Part shown: in pieces, positions 17,442 through 34,308 of the stretch | Layout of the letters: every line of letters starts with the position of its first letter | Numbering within the stretch: position 1 is the first letter of the stretch | Assembly: GCA_036268875.1 (NCBI GenBank) | Contig: DATATI010000072.1 | Location: 52,851 to 116,850, forward strand | Length of the DNA: 64,000 nt | Reading direction: 5' to 3' | Origin: Polyangia bacterium | Lineage (GTDB): Bacteria; Myxococcota_A; Polyangia; Fen-1088 | Notes under the pieces: generated by a model | Seen by the model: only the letters and a program-made list of their open reading frames with translations | The model's database searches: none | Told to the model about the DNA's origin: nothing | Program-made: the position numbers and the translations under genes

Positions 17442-18635
17442 CTAGCCTTTGCGCGCGGTGGCGGTGGTGCGCAGGCGCAGGGCGTTCAGGCGGATGAACC
17501 CGCCGGCGTCGCGCTGGTCGTAGGCGCCCCGGTCATCCTCGAAGGTCACGATGTCCATGCGGTACAGCGACCGCGGCGCGGTGCGGCCGATCAGCGTCGC
17601 GCTGCCCTTGTATAGCCGCAGGCGCGCGGCGCCGGTCACCGGCTCGTTGACCGCGTCGACCAGCTTTTGCAGCGCCTCGCGCTCGGGGGAGAACCAGAAG
17701 CCGCGGTACACCAGGCCCGCGTACTCCGTCGCCAGGCTGTCGCGCAGGCGCATGGCTTCGCGGTCCATGGTCAGCGAGGCCACCGCGCGATGGGCCTTGT
17801 GCAGCAGCGTGCCGCCCGGTGTTTCGTACACGCCGCGGCTCTTCATGCCCACGTAGCGATCCTCGACCACGTCGGCGCGGCCGACGCCGTTTTCGCCGGC
17901 GATGGCGTTCAGCTCGGTCAGCAGCGCGGCCGGGCCCAGGGTCTGGCCATCGACCGAGACGGGCGTGCCGCGTTCAAAGCCGATGGACACCTCGCGCGGT
18001 TTGTCGGGCGCCTGGGTGGGATCAGCGGTGCGCTGGAACATCTGGGGCGGCGGCTCGGCGTTGGGATCTTCGAGAATGCCGCCTTCGTAGCTGGTGTGCA
18101 GCAGGTTGCGATCGATCGAATACGGCTTGGCCGACGTCGCCTCGACGGGGATGTTCTTGGCCTGGGCGAAGGCGATCAGCTCGGAGCGCGACTTGAACTC
18201 CCACTCGCGCCAGGGGGCGATGATCTTGATCCCCGGGTTGAACCAGTACGCGCCCAGCTCGAACCGCACCTGGTCGTTGCCCTTGCCGGTGGAGCCGTGC
18301 GAGATGGCGGTCGCACCTTCGCGGGCGGCGACCTCCATCATGCCCTTGGCGATGCACGGTCGGGCCAGCGCGGTGCCGAGGAAATATTCGCCTTGATAGA
18401 CGGCGCCGGCGCGCACGGCCGGAAAGACATAGTCCTGCACGAACTCGTCGCGCTGATCCATCACGTGACACGAGACGGCCCCGGTGCGCAGCGCTTTTTT
18501 GCGGGCTGCTTCCAGGTCTTCGCCCTGGCCGACGTCCGAGCAGAAGCCGACGATCTCGGCGTTGTACTTCTCTTTCAACCAAACAATGGCCACCGACGTG
18601 TCCAGGCCACCGGAATACGCGAGAACGATCTTCAT
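17442..18635 (-). CDS. argG: Argininosuccinate synthase
   Basis: ATG 18635 gives MKIVLAYSGGLDTSVA, the ATP-binding N-terminus; the open frame further upstream is non-coding extension. 397 residues, normal. Signature segments: YSGGLDTSV (residues 6-14), DVGQGED, ISHGSTGKGNDQVRFELG, and SIDRNLLHTSYEGGILEDP for citrulline and aspartate binding. Joins citrulline and aspartate, the penultimate arginine step. Fourth in a same-strand block argD-argF-X-argG. Confidence 0.96.
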   Translation of the reverse strand: MKIVLAYSGGLDTSVAIVWLKEKYNAEIVGFCSDVGQGEDLEAARKKALRTGAVSCHVMDQRDEFVQDYVFPAVRAGAVYQGEYFLGTALARPCIAKGMMEVAAREGATAISHGSTGKGNDQVRFELGAYWFNPGIKIIAPWREWEFKSRSELIAFAQAKNIPVEATSAKPYSIDRNLLHTSYEGGILEDPNAEPPPQMFQRTADPTQAPDKPREVSIGFERGTPVSVDGQTLGPAALLTELNAIAGENGVGRADVVEDRYVGMKSRGVYETPGGTLLHKAHRAVASLTMDREAMRLRDSLATEYAGLVYRGFWFSPEREALQKLVDAVNEPVTGAARLRLYKGSATLIGRTAPRSLYRMDIVTFEDDRGAYDQRDAGGFIRLNALRLRTTATARKG

Positions 18636-18681
18636 GCCGGTTCGACTACCACATCGAACCCGGTTGAAAAAGGGGGGCGAC

Positions 18682-19539
18682 TTAGCCGACGCGGATGAAG
18701 CCGGCGCGCAACGCGGAGGCGGCGATGCGCAGGGCGTGCTGGGGCGGAATGCTGGAATGGCCCAGCGTCTGTTCCAGGGTGCGCACGCCGTCGATGCGGC
18801 GCAGGAACGACCGGGTGCTGTCACCCAACCGATAGGTCAAGATCTGATCCCACGTCGTTGCCAACGTCGGCGTCGCGCCCAGCGGACCGACGAACGAAGC
18901 AAAGACACGCTCGAACAACGGCTGCGAATCTTCCAGCAACGACGTCGCCTCGGGCGTGCCGACGGCCTCGCCGGTGGACAGGGCCTCTTCGGCCAGGCGG
19001 GCGGCGGTGTGAAAGTCGCGCCCTTCGAACGACCGGCGGGCCGCTCCAAGAAGCTCGACGGCCAGATCGTAACCCGTGGCGCCCGAGCCGCCGTCCATCT
19101 CGACGGTGTACGTGCTGGAGGTTCCCGGTTCGGCCGGCTGTTGCGCCAGGGCGGCGCTGGCCGCCCGTTGCGCAGCTACCAGCTTGCCGGGCAGAGGCGT
19201 CGGCACGATCGGACCTTTGCTCTCGACCAGGGTGGTCATCGACGCGGCCAGCAGCGCCGGGATGGGCGAAACCAGGGTGGCGCGTCGTTCGCGCACCCGA
19301 CCGCTGCGGTCGAGTTCATCGAATGCCCGATCGGCCAGCTCACCGCTGTCCGCCACGGGCAAGGTTTGATCGGCGCCCTCGGGGACGGCCTGGACCGCGC
19401 CTTCCGCGAAAGACTCTTCCACGAAATCCTCCCCCATTTCGCTCACGTCCCCTTCGAATTCACCAGTCTTGTTCGGAGCGCGGGGCAATGGTTTTTGGCC
19501 GGCGTCGGGTGACGCCGCCGCAGAGTTCGGCAACCTCAT
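18682..19539 (-). CDS. Uncharacterised protein embedded between argF and argG
   Basis: 285 residues, no signal or membrane segment. Residues 1-95 are acidic and low-complexity (GDVSEMGEDFVEESFAEGA). The middle is helical (GYDLAVELLGAARRSFEGRDFHTAARLAEEALSTG, TPR-like). The last 55 residues resemble a small C-terminal module in myxobacterial signalling proteins: STRSFLRRIDGVRTLEQTL..IPPQHALRIAASALRAGFIRVG, a winged-helix-like repeat seen after other domains (family memory, not a search). Separated from argG by 46 bases and from argF by 45. It is not a known arginine gene; a regulatory role is a guess. Confidence 0.6.
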   Translation of the reverse strand: MRLPNSAAASPDAGQKPLPRAPNKTGEFEGDVSEMGEDFVEESFAEGAVQAVPEGADQTLPVADSGELADRAFDELDRSGRVRERRATLVSPIPALLAASMTTLVESKGPIVPTPLPGKLVAAQRAASAALAQQPAEPGTSSTYTVEMDGGSGATGYDLAVELLGAARRSFEGRDFHTAARLAEEALSTGEAVGTPEATSLLEDSQPLFERVFASFVGPLGATPTLATTWDQILTYRLGDSTRSFLRRIDGVRTLEQTLGHSSIPPQHALRIAASALRAGFIRVG

Positions 19540-19584
19540 CAGCGCCTAAATCGACTGATCTCGCCGGATCTTGAGGCCCCTCAC

Positions 19585-20607
19585 CTAGCGCGGAACCGGG
19601 GCCAGCAACGCCTCCAGCAGCGCCTTTTGGGCGTGCAGGCGATTCTCCGCCTGCTGCCAGACGCGGCTTTGCGGCCCTTCGATCACGTCGTCGCTGATCT
19701 CCTCGCCGCGGTGGGCGGGCAGGCAGTGCAGGACAATGGCCCCGGGCGCCGCGCCTTTCATCAGCGCCTCATCGATGCAGTAGCCGGCGAAGGTGGCGCG
19801 CCGGGCCTCGGCCTCGCCTTCCTGGCCCATCGACGCGAACACGTCGGTCGAGATGACATGCCGGCCGGCGGCCGCTTCCGCGGGATCGTGGGTGACGACG
19901 ATGCGGCCACGTTCGGTCTGGCGGGCGCGCGCAAACACGGTTTCGTCCGGCTCGTGTCCCTTCGGACAGGCCAGCGCCAGATCCAGGCCCAGAATCCCGG
20001 CCGCCTCGATCCATGAGTTGGCCATGTTGTTGCCGTCGCCGATCCAGGCGTAACGGACCGACTGCAGCGTCCGCTTCACGTCGCCGGTCATCGACAGGGT
20101 GGCGTGGGGCGAATCGGAGGTGCGACCGTGGGTGAACTGAAACACGGTCTGCAGATCGGCCAGCACCTGGCAGGGGTGCAGCAGATCGGTGAGGCCGTTG
20201 ATCACCGGCACGCTGGCATACCCGGCCAGCTCTTCGGCGCGCGCCTGGCCGAAAGTACGGATCATGATGGCGTGGCAATAGCCCGACAAGACGCGGGCGG
20301 TGTCGCGGATCGGCTCGCCCCGTTCCAGCTGCGAACCTTGGCTGCCCAGATACAGCGCGTGACCGCCCAGCTCGTACATGGCGATCTCGAAGCTGGCGCG
20401 CGTGCGCGTCGACGCCTTCTCGAACACCATGCCCAGCACGCGGCCGGGACGGGTGGCGTGCGGCTCGCCCAGCGAGCGCAGGAGCCGAAATTCCTCCGCG
20501 CGCCCCAGCAGGCGCTCGAGGCCACCGTCGGGCAGATCCCAAAAGCTGAGAAAGTCCTTGCCGGCGGTGATCTTGACCGTCTTGATCTGACTGCTGCTGT
20601 TGCTCAT
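19585..20607 (-). CDS. argF: Ornithine carbamoyltransferase
   Basis: 340 residues. Carbamoyl-phosphate motif STRTRASFE, TFGQARAEELA, LTDLLHPCQVLADLQT, and ornithine-side HCLPAHRGEE are intact. A roughly 20-residue insertion sits before YAWIGDGNN (TSDSPHATLSMTGDVKRTLQ), longer than in the E. coli enzyme. Makes citrulline from ornithine and carbamoyl phosphate; carB at 51.5 kb supplies the latter. Three bases separate it from argD, so co-translation is likely. The start with SNSSSQ before KITAGKDFLSFWDL adds a few unconserved residues. Confidence 0.96.
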   Translation of the reverse strand: MSNSSSQIKTVKITAGKDFLSFWDLPDGGLERLLGRAEEFRLLRSLGEPHATRPGRVLGMVFEKASTRTRASFEIAMYELGGHALYLGSQGSQLERGEPIRDTARVLSGYCHAIMIRTFGQARAEELAGYASVPVINGLTDLLHPCQVLADLQTVFQFTHGRTSDSPHATLSMTGDVKRTLQSVRYAWIGDGNNMANSWIEAAGILGLDLALACPKGHEPDETVFARARQTERGRIVVTHDPAEAAAGRHVISTDVFASMGQEGEAEARRATFAGYCIDEALMKGAAPGAIVLHCLPAHRGEEISDDVIEGPQSRVWQQAENRLHAQKALLEALLAPVPR

Positions 20608-20610
20608 GGC

Positions 20611-21816
20611 TTACCGATTTTGGCCGAGAACGTCATCCAGGATGGCGATCGCTTCGTCGACCTGCGCCTTCGAAACCACCAGCGCCGGGGCAAACCGGAT
20701 GACGTTGCCGCCCGCCACCGAAACCAGCAACCCTGCTTCGCGCGCCTTGGCCACCACCGGCGCGGCGTCACCGTCGAGAACCAGCCCTTGCAGCAAACCG
20801 CGCCCGCGCGCGCCGCGGGTGCGTGGCCGCCGCCGCTCGGACAGCCGCAACAGCGCCGAACCCAGGTGCGAGCCGACGTCGCGGCAACGCTCGAGCAGAT
20901 TCTCGCGGTCGATGGCCTGCTGGATGTACAGCGCGCCGGCGGTGGCCAGCGGGTTGCCGCCGAAGGTGGCTGCGTGCGAGCCTGGTTCGAACCCGCGCGC
21001 GACCTCTTCACTGGCCAGCATGGCGCCGATGGGCACGCCGCCCGCCAGGCCCTTGGCCAGCGTGACGACGTCGGGCGTGACCCCTTCTTTTTCGAACGCG
21101 TAGAACGTGCCCGTGCGGCCCGAACCGGTCTGCACCTCGTCGAAGATCATCACGGTGCCGGTCTCCGTGCAGTGACGTCGCAGCTCTTGCAAGTAACCGG
21201 GCGGCGGCAAAAGGATCCCGCCCTCGGCCTGGATCGGCTCCAGGATCACCGCGCACGTCGACGTCGAGGTGATGCCGGCCCGCGCCGCCGCGATGTCGCC
21301 GTAGGGGAGAAATTTCACCGGCGTCACCAGCGGCCCAAAACCGTCGCGGTACTTGCTTTGCCCGGTCACCGACAGCGCGCCCATGGTGCGGCCATGAAAA
21401 CCGTTTTCGAAGGCCACCAGCTCGACCCGTTCGGGGCGTTTTTGCGTGACGATCTGATAGCGGCGGGCCAGCTTCAGCGCGGCCTCGTTGGCCTCGGTGC
21501 CGCTGTTGCAAAAGAACACCCGCCCCCGGAACGCCCGCCGCGACAGCGCGTCGGCAAAACGGATCTGGTTCTCCAGGTAATAAAGGTTCGAAGCGTGAAT
21601 CAACTGGCGCGCCTGCGCGGCGATCACGTCGGCCAGGCCCGGATCGCCGTGGCCCATCACGCACACCGCGATCCCCGCGGTCATATCAAGGTAACGGCGG
21701 CCGGCCAGGTCCCAGAGCAGACACCCTTCGCCACGGTTGAACACCACCGGCGCCTGCCGATAGTTGTTCATCAAGAGGCGCTGCGCCGCCTGCACCATTT
21801 CGTCTTGCACGGACAT
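20611..21816 (-). CDS. argD: Acetylornithine aminotransferase
   Basis: ATG 21816 chosen over GTG 21825. 401 residues. PLP fold type I class III: VFFCNSGTEANEAALKLARR, AFENGFHGRTMGALS, VILEPIQAEGGI, MIFDEVQTGSGRTG, LAKGLAGGVPIGA (the PLP lysine) and ATFGGNPLATAGAL. Converts N-acetylglutamate semialdehyde to acetylornithine in arginine synthesis. First gene of the minus-strand arg block; its start lies only 23 bases from the start of the divergent hydrolase gene, leaving very little room for separate promoters. Confidence 0.95.
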   Translation of the reverse strand: MSVQDEMVQAAQRLLMNNYRQAPVVFNRGEGCLLWDLAGRRYLDMTAGIAVCVMGHGDPGLADVIAAQARQLIHASNLYYLENQIRFADALSRRAFRGRVFFCNSGTEANEAALKLARRYQIVTQKRPERVELVAFENGFHGRTMGALSVTGQSKYRDGFGPLVTPVKFLPYGDIAAARAGITSTSTCAVILEPIQAEGGILLPPPGYLQELRRHCTETGTVMIFDEVQTGSGRTGTFYAFEKEGVTPDVVTLAKGLAGGVPIGAMLASEEVARGFEPGSHAATFGGNPLATAGALYIQQAIDRENLLERCRDVGSHLGSALLRLSERRRPRTRGARGRGLLQGLVLDGDAAPVVAKAREAGLLVSVAGGNVIRFAPALVVSKAQVDEAIAILDDVLGQNR

Positions 21817-21839
21817 GGCGCGCACTTTATCAGAACATT

Positions 21840-22466
21840 GTGGCCAACACGGTGACGCCGCCCTTCTTCCTGTTCGCCCCCGGCGCGGGCGCGCCGTCTT
21901 CGTCGGCGTGGATGCAATCCTGGCGGCGCCGGCTGTCCACTTTGGGCGAGGTGCAGACCCTGGACTATCCGTACATGCAGGAGGGCCGGCGACGGCCCGA
22001 TCCGCCCGCCGTCTTGATCGCCACCCACACGGCGGCGCTGGACGAAGTGCGCCGCCGCGCCCCCAGCACCATCGTCCTCATCGGCAAGTCCATGGGGTCG
22101 CGGATGGGCTGCCACGTGGCCGCCGGCCGCCCGCCGGACACCGATTCGGCGCGCCTGCGCCTGGTGTGTCTGGGCTACCCGTTGCGGTCGGCGGGCAGCG
22201 GCGCCCTGCGCGACCAGGTCTTGCTGCAGCTTGGGACCCCCATTTTGTTCGTGCAGGGAACTCGCGATCCGCTCTGCCCGCTGGCTGACCTGGCGGACGT
22301 GCGGTCCAAGATGACGGCCCCCAACCAGCTATACGTGATCGAGGGCGGCGATCACTCGCTGGCGGTGTCGGCTCAGGAGCGCAAGCGCGCCGGCCTCACC
22401 CAAAATGACAGCGACGCTCACGTGCTGGAGGTGATCCGCCGATTCGTCATCAGTGGGACGCTGTAG
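21840..22466 (+). CDS. Alpha/beta-hydrolase fold protein (KANL3/Tex30-like)
   Basis: GTG 21840 chosen. 208 residues. Opening FFLFAPGAGAPSSSAWM (oxyanion region), nucleophile elbow IGKSMGSRMG with the Ser, then LGYPLR, a late acid LFVQGTRDPLCPL, and catalytic His in EGGDHSL. This is the small-hydrolase pattern seen in Tex30-like proteins. Substrate unknown; a general esterase or hydrolase is likely. Divergent from argD. Its stop is 38 bases before the kinase-HDOD start. Confidence 0.82.
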   Translation: MANTVTPPFFLFAPGAGAPSSSAWMQSWRRRLSTLGEVQTLDYPYMQEGRRRPDPPAVLIATHTAALDEVRRRAPSTIVLIGKSMGSRMGCHVAAGRPPDTDSARLRLVCLGYPLRSAGSGALRDQVLLQLGTPILFVQGTRDPLCPLADLADVRSKMTAPNQLYVIEGGDHSLAVSAQERKRAGLTQNDSDAHVLEVIRRFVISGTL

Positions 22467-22504
22467 CCCTCACCGCGTCCTCGACCACGCAACCGTATAT
22501 ACTG

Positions 22505-24502
<1,998 letters not shown>

Positions 24503-24648
24503 CACCTGCGACGAGGTCCCGTTTGCTGGGAGCTTCGCGACATGAGCCGGCTTGGCGGCGAAGCGTCCGGCCGGGGCGCAGTGTATGTTTGTTCGCCAAC
24601 CGCGATGTCGCGCTCGAACTCGTTCATGCCTGTCCCAGGAGCGCGCTG

Positions 24649-26589
24649 ATGTGCGGGATCGCCGGCGCGCTGGCCACGTCGCGCGACGCCCGACCGCGAC
24701 CGGGCCTGGTCGAGCGGTTCGCGGCGGCCATGGTTCACCGGGGGCCGGACGGCGCCGGGTTTCACCACGACGGGCCGCTGGCCCTGGCGCACCGGCGGCT
24801 GGCGATCATCGATCTGTCGGACGCCGGCCGCCAGCCGATGACCAACGAAGACGGTCAGATCGCCATCGTGGTCAACGGCGAGATCTATAACCACGTCGAG
24901 CTGCGCGCGGATCTGGAGCGCAAGGGCCACCGCTTTCGCAGCGCCAGCGATTCGGAGGTGGTGGCGCATCTATATGAAGAGGTCGGGGCCCGCGTGCCGG
25001 AGTTTCTGCGCGGGATGTTCGCCTTTGCGCTGTGGGACGCGCGCGCCGGCAAGGTGCTGCTGGCCCGTGATCGTTTCGGCGAAAAGCCGCTTTACTACGC
25101 GTTTCGTGCCGACGCTTTCGTCTTCGCCTCCGAGCTGGGGGCGCTTTTGGCCGACGAAGGGACCAAGGCGACGGTCTCGCTGGCGGCGCTGGATGAATAC
25201 CTGGCGCTGCAGTACGTGCCGAGCCCCCGCACCATCTTCGACGAGATCCACAAGCTGCCGGCCGGTCACACGCTGGAGGTGAGCATCGGCCAGCGCGCGG
25301 AGCCGCGACGGTACTACAACATCAGCTTCGCACCCGTGCTGAAAGACATCGACGAAGAAGAAGCCGCCCACCGCGTGCGCGCCACCGTCGAGGAGGCCGT
25401 GACGATGCGCCTGATGTCCGACGTGCCGCTGGGCGCGTTCCTGTCGGGCGGGATCGATTCGTCGATCGTGGTGGCGTGCATGGCGCGCGCCTCCAGCCAG
25501 CCGGTGAAGACGTTTTCGGTGGGGTTTTCCGCCGGTGGGGAGGTGACAGGCGAGCTGCCCTACGCGCGTTTGATCGCCGAGCGCTACCACACCGATCACC
25601 ACGAGCTGGTCGTCGATCCCGACATGATCAGCCTTTTGCCCAGCATCGTGCGCCACCACGGCGAGCCGTTCGGTGACACGTCGGTGGTGCCGACGCGCTA
25701 TCTGTGCGAGATGACCCGCCGCCACGTCACGGTGGCGTTGTCAGGCGACGCCGGCGACGAGACCTTCGGCGGTTACGCGCGCTATGTCTGGGCCGACACG
25801 GCCGCCCGGCTGTTGCGTTTGCCGCGGCCGCTCTTGGGGCTGGTGATAGGCGCGCTCGGCTGGGCGCCGGGCGGGCCGGCGCGCTGGCTGCGCGAGTACG
25901 GTGCGCACCTGTCCACCGACGAAGCGGCGCGTTTTCTGCGCTTCGTCTGTCATTTCTCCGCCGCCGAGAAGTCCGCCCTTTACACCCCTGAATTGCGCGC
26001 GCGCTTCGCCAGCGACGCCACCGCCGCTGACTTCGCCGCCCGCCTGCGGACGAGCGAAGCGCCGGACACTGTCAGCCGTTTCTCCGAGCTGGATCTCGGG
26101 ACCTATCTGCCCGACGACATCCTGACCAAGGTCGACACCGCCAGCATGACCCACAGCCTGGAAGCCCGCGCGCCGTTCTGCGACCACCACGTCGCTGAGC
26201 TGGGCGCGTCCTTGCCTGGCCGCCTCAAGGTGCGAAACGGCAAGGGCAAATACATTCTGAAAAAAGCCTTCGCCGAGCTCATCCCGGACGAGATCCTGCA
26301 CCGAAAGAAAAAAGGGTTCTCGCTGCCCATCGCGGGCTGGTTTCGCGGCAAGCTGTTCGGGTTCGCCCACGAGCTTTTGTTGTCGGACACCGCGCGGGCT
26401 CGCGGCCTGTTCGATCCCGCCGCCGTCGCCGCGCTGCTGGACCGCCACCGCGCCGGCGAAGATCACGGCGAGCGATTGTGGAACCTGGTGGTGCTGGAGA
26501 CCTGGCACCGCGAGCTGGTCGACGGCCGCCCCGCCTTCATGCGCGAGATCGCCGACCGGGCCGAGACGCCGCCCCGAAGCGCGGCGTGA
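24649..26589 (+). CDS. asnB: Asparagine synthase, glutamine-hydrolysing
   Basis: The frame is open further up, but ATG 24649 gives MCGIAGAL, where the Met is removed to expose the catalytic Cys. Glutaminase domain about 1-215 (HRGPDGAGFHHDGPLALAHRRLAIIDLS, VNGEIYNH). Synthetase domain from 240 with the PP-loop LSGGIDSS (265-272), GYARYVWAD, and a C-terminal KKKGFSLPIAGWFRGKL. 646 residues, longer than the E. coli enzyme but usual for the asnB types found with polysaccharide and lipid genes. Uses glutamine and ATP to make asparagine, or amidates a related acid. Confidence 0.92.
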   Translation: MCGIAGALATSRDARPRPGLVERFAAAMVHRGPDGAGFHHDGPLALAHRRLAIIDLSDAGRQPMTNEDGQIAIVVNGEIYNHVELRADLERKGHRFRSASDSEVVAHLYEEVGARVPEFLRGMFAFALWDARAGKVLLARDRFGEKPLYYAFRADAFVFASELGALLADEGTKATVSLAALDEYLALQYVPSPRTIFDEIHKLPAGHTLEVSIGQRAEPRRYYNISFAPVLKDIDEEEAAHRVRATVEEAVTMRLMSDVPLGAFLSGGIDSSIVVACMARASSQPVKTFSVGFSAGGEVTGELPYARLIAERYHTDHHELVVDPDMISLLPSIVRHHGEPFGDTSVVPTRYLCEMTRRHVTVALSGDAGDETFGGYARYVWADTAARLLRLPRPLLGLVIGALGWAPGGPARWLREYGAHLSTDEAARFLRFVCHFSAAEKSALYTPELRARFASDATAADFAARLRTSEAPDTVSRFSELDLGTYLPDDILTKVDTASMTHSLEARAPFCDHHVAELGASLPGRLKVRNGKGKYILKKAFAELIPDEILHRKKKGFSLPIAGWFRGKLFGFAHELLLSDTARARGLFDPAAVAALLDRHRAGEDHGERLWNLVVLETWHRELVDGRPAFMREIADRAETPPRSAA

Positions 26590-26635
26590 CGGAACGAATC
26601 GAACCCGCATAGCCGCCGGCGCGGCCAGCGGCCGC

Positions 26636-27547
26636 TCAGGACAGGTCGCGCAGAGCGCGTTCGGCGTCGGCCTGGCGTCCGGCGGCGCTCTCGTGCGCGG
26701 CGCGAGCGGCCTGCAGGCGGCGCTCGGCGTCGGCCAGGATGGCGCGCGCGCGGGCCACTTCGTCGGCATACCGGACTGCCTCCTTGGCCGTCTTTTCGGC
26801 GGCGTGCTGGCGTTCGGTCACGGCGCGCTGGGCGTCGGCGCGGGCGCGCGCCTTGGCCTGGGCGGCCGCGCGCGCGGCGGCCTCCTCGGCGGCGCGCTGG
26901 GCTTTCTCTTCGGCTTTCTTCGCCCGCTCATCGGCGCGCGCCGCTGGCGGGGCATCAGCGCGCACCGCAGTTTCCGGGATTCCGGGCGACTGGCGCGGCG
27001 TCGATTCGCTGGCCGGCGAGGCGAAGGCCATGCTCGGCAGCGCCGCCGCCAGCGCGGCCAGGTCCTGTTCTTCGAGATCGCGCAGCAGCCTTCCTTGTTC
27101 AATGGTCGCCTGAGCGATGTCGGACGCGCCGCCCGCGCGCAACGTGCGGACGATGATTTCCAAAAGATGGGGCGGAGCGCCGCTCCCGGCCGCAGCTAAA
27201 ATTTCCGCGGCCGCCGCCCGCAACGCGCTCAAGGCCTCGCGTTGCGCCGCCACCGCCTGCGTGAATGCTTGCCGGGCCTCCGCCGCGCCACCCCCGCCAC
27301 CGGCGCCGCCCAGTTGCACATCGCGCAGCCGCGCGCCGGCCGCCCCCAGCTGTTTGATCAGCGGGCGGCGCTGCCGGGCCAGCTGATTCACCGTCCAGGC
27401 GGCCATGGTCGGCTTCGGTGTGCGGGCCAGCTCGGCCGCTTCCTGCGCACGCCCCGCTTGCTTCAACGCGCGCACCAGCCGCTGCCGTTCGGCGACGAAC
27501 GCTTCCCGGGGGGCGGCGAACAGCGTGTCCTGTTCCGCGTCCAGCAT
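26636..27547 (-). CDS. Conserved coiled-coil protein of unknown function
   Basis: 303 residues, soluble. The N-terminus LFAAPREAFVAERQRLVRALKQAGRAQEAAELARTPKPT..AAWTVNQLARQ is a recurring opening in bacterial proteins of unknown role (a DNA-repair or cell-division context is often guessed; I do not assert it). The middle is helical. Residues 200-300 are an Ala/Glu/Arg heptad-rich coiled coil (KKAEEKAQRAAEEAAARAAA). Convergent with asnB, with 46 bases between. No enzyme motif. Genuine because the first 150 residues are conserved-looking, although the tail composition alone would not prove coding. Confidence 0.65.
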   Translation of the reverse strand: MLDAEQDTLFAAPREAFVAERQRLVRALKQAGRAQEAAELARTPKPTMAAWTVNQLARQRRPLIKQLGAAGARLRDVQLGGAGGGGGAAEARQAFTQAVAAQREALSALRAAAAEILAAAGSGAPPHLLEIIVRTLRAGGASDIAQATIEQGRLLRDLEEQDLAALAAALPSMAFASPASESTPRQSPGIPETAVRADAPPAARADERAKKAEEKAQRAAEEAAARAAAQAKARARADAQRAVTERQHAAEKTAKEAVRYADEVARARAILADAERRLQAARAAHESAAGRQADAERALRDLS

Positions 27548-27728
27548 CAGCGGAGCATATCGCGCGCAAAGCCCAAATGGCCGAGGGCACTATTGTTTCC
27601 ACGACGTCACCGGACCGTCAACTGGGTGATCCTCCCCACCGGTCATGCGGCCGTTGTGATTGACAGCGACGGCCCACCGACCTACCTTCGCACACGGTCG
27701 ATTCCGGCCGGCTGAGGGTTAACCACTG

Positions 27729-31418
<3,690 letters not shown>

Positions 31419-31430
31419 GAGCCTGCCAAA

Positions 31431-33314
<1,884 letters not shown>

Positions 33315-33372
33315 ACAGCCGGCTTTTTCGTTCTCAAGTTGTACCGGCTTCACACCGATGGAGGCGGCCACA

Positions 33373-33645
33373 ATGGTTTTCAAAGTAGAAGCGAAAACAG
33401 CCATCGACGAATCGCGGTCCTGGGTCCGTATCGCCCAGAACCGCTTGCTTGCGCTCTCTGACACGTCCGACGATCCTGCGGTTCTGCAGGCGGCGGCGGA
33501 TGCGCTGGCCCGGATGTTCACGGCTCTTGGCGAGATCGAATCCCGGCTGGGAACGGTCGACGAAGAATGGGCGCGCCTTTTTCAGCCGCGCCCGGCGCGT
33601 AGCACCGGGTCCCGTCTGGACGGGAACGCGCCGGCCATCACGTAG
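33373..33645 (+). CDS. Small helical protein following the activase pair
   Basis: 90 residues. ATG 33373 is preceded by GGAGG 8 bases upstream, while ATG 33358 lies within that ribosome site, so 33373 is preferred. Sequence: MVFKVEAKTAIDESRSWVRIAQNRLLALSD then a predicted amphipathic helix (LQAAADALARMFTALGEIESRLG) and a Pro/Arg tail. No cysteine and no signal. Codon use and clean RBS plus a strong terminator immediately after suggest a real gene ending the operon. Function unknown. Confidence 0.6.
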   Translation: MVFKVEAKTAIDESRSWVRIAQNRLLALSDTSDDPAVLQAAADALARMFTALGEIESRLGTVDEEWARLFQPRPARSTGSRLDGNAPAIT

Positions 33646-33662
33646 CCTGCTTAGCAATGAAC

Positions 33663-33702
33663 GGCCGGCCCGACGTCATGCGCCGGGTCGGCCTTTCTTT
33701 TT
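33663..33702 (+). terminator. Rho-independent terminator after the activase operon
   Basis: A 13-base stem (33663-33675 with 33681-33693, five-base loop TCATG) with one G-T wobble and one A-C mismatch, followed at once by TTTCTTTTT. It sits 17 bases after the small-protein stop and before convergent sodC. Good intrinsic-terminator geometry for the plus strand. Confidence 0.85.
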
Positions 33703-33719
33703 GCCCGCGATCGGTCGGG

Positions 33720-34259
33720 TTATTTCGCTTCGGGAATCACGCCGCAGGCGATGCGTTCGCCGCCACCGCCCAGCGGCTTTGGCGTGTCGGAATAGTTGTC
33801 GCCGTTGGCGTGAATCATCAGCGCCTTGCCGCGCACGTCGGCCAGGGTCACGCCCGGAACCTCCAGCTTGGCGTTGGCGACGCCCTTGTCGGAGATCTCC
33901 AGCTTGGGCAGGTCGCCCTTGTGGCCACCGCCGCCCGGCCCCTTGTGAGCCTTGGTGGCGTCCGGGTCGAAATGGCCACCGGCGCCGAGCCCCGCCACCT
34001 TGTGGCCATCCTTCTCGCCCGGATCGCAGCTGCCCTTCTCGTGCACGTGGAAGCCGTGCTCGCCAGCCGGCAGGCCTTTGAGGTGCGTGGTCAACGTCAG
34101 CCCGGCCTTGCCGTCTTGCAGGACGACCGTGCCGACCGACTTGCCGACCCCGCTTTGGTCAATCAGGTTCACCTTGACCGTGACCTTCTCCGACTTGGCC
34201 GCGAAGGCCGGACCACCCAGGGAAAGAACGAAAACCAGCGCTGATCCCAGTTTCTTCAT
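33720..34259 (-). CDS. sodC: Periplasmic Cu,Zn superoxide dismutase
   Basis: 179 residues with signal peptide MKKLGSALVFVLSLGGPAFA. Copper and zinc ligand motifs: FHVHEKGSC, GAGGHFDPD, HKGDLP, IHANGDNYSD, and C-terminal GGGGERIACGVIP (disulfide partner of GSC). Dismutates superoxide to peroxide and oxygen in the periplasm. Convergent with the activase operon and separated from it by the terminator. Confidence 0.95.
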   Translation of the reverse strand: MKKLGSALVFVLSLGGPAFAAKSEKVTVKVNLIDQSGVGKSVGTVVLQDGKAGLTLTTHLKGLPAGEHGFHVHEKGSCDPGEKDGHKVAGLGAGGHFDPDATKAHKGPGGGGHKGDLPKLEISDKGVANAKLEVPGVTLADVRGKALMIHANGDNYSDTPKPLGGGGERIACGVIPEAK

Positions 34260-34308
34260 GAGCTCTCCGATAACGCAGTTGTGAGATAATTTCCAGCGAG
34301 CAGCAGCA

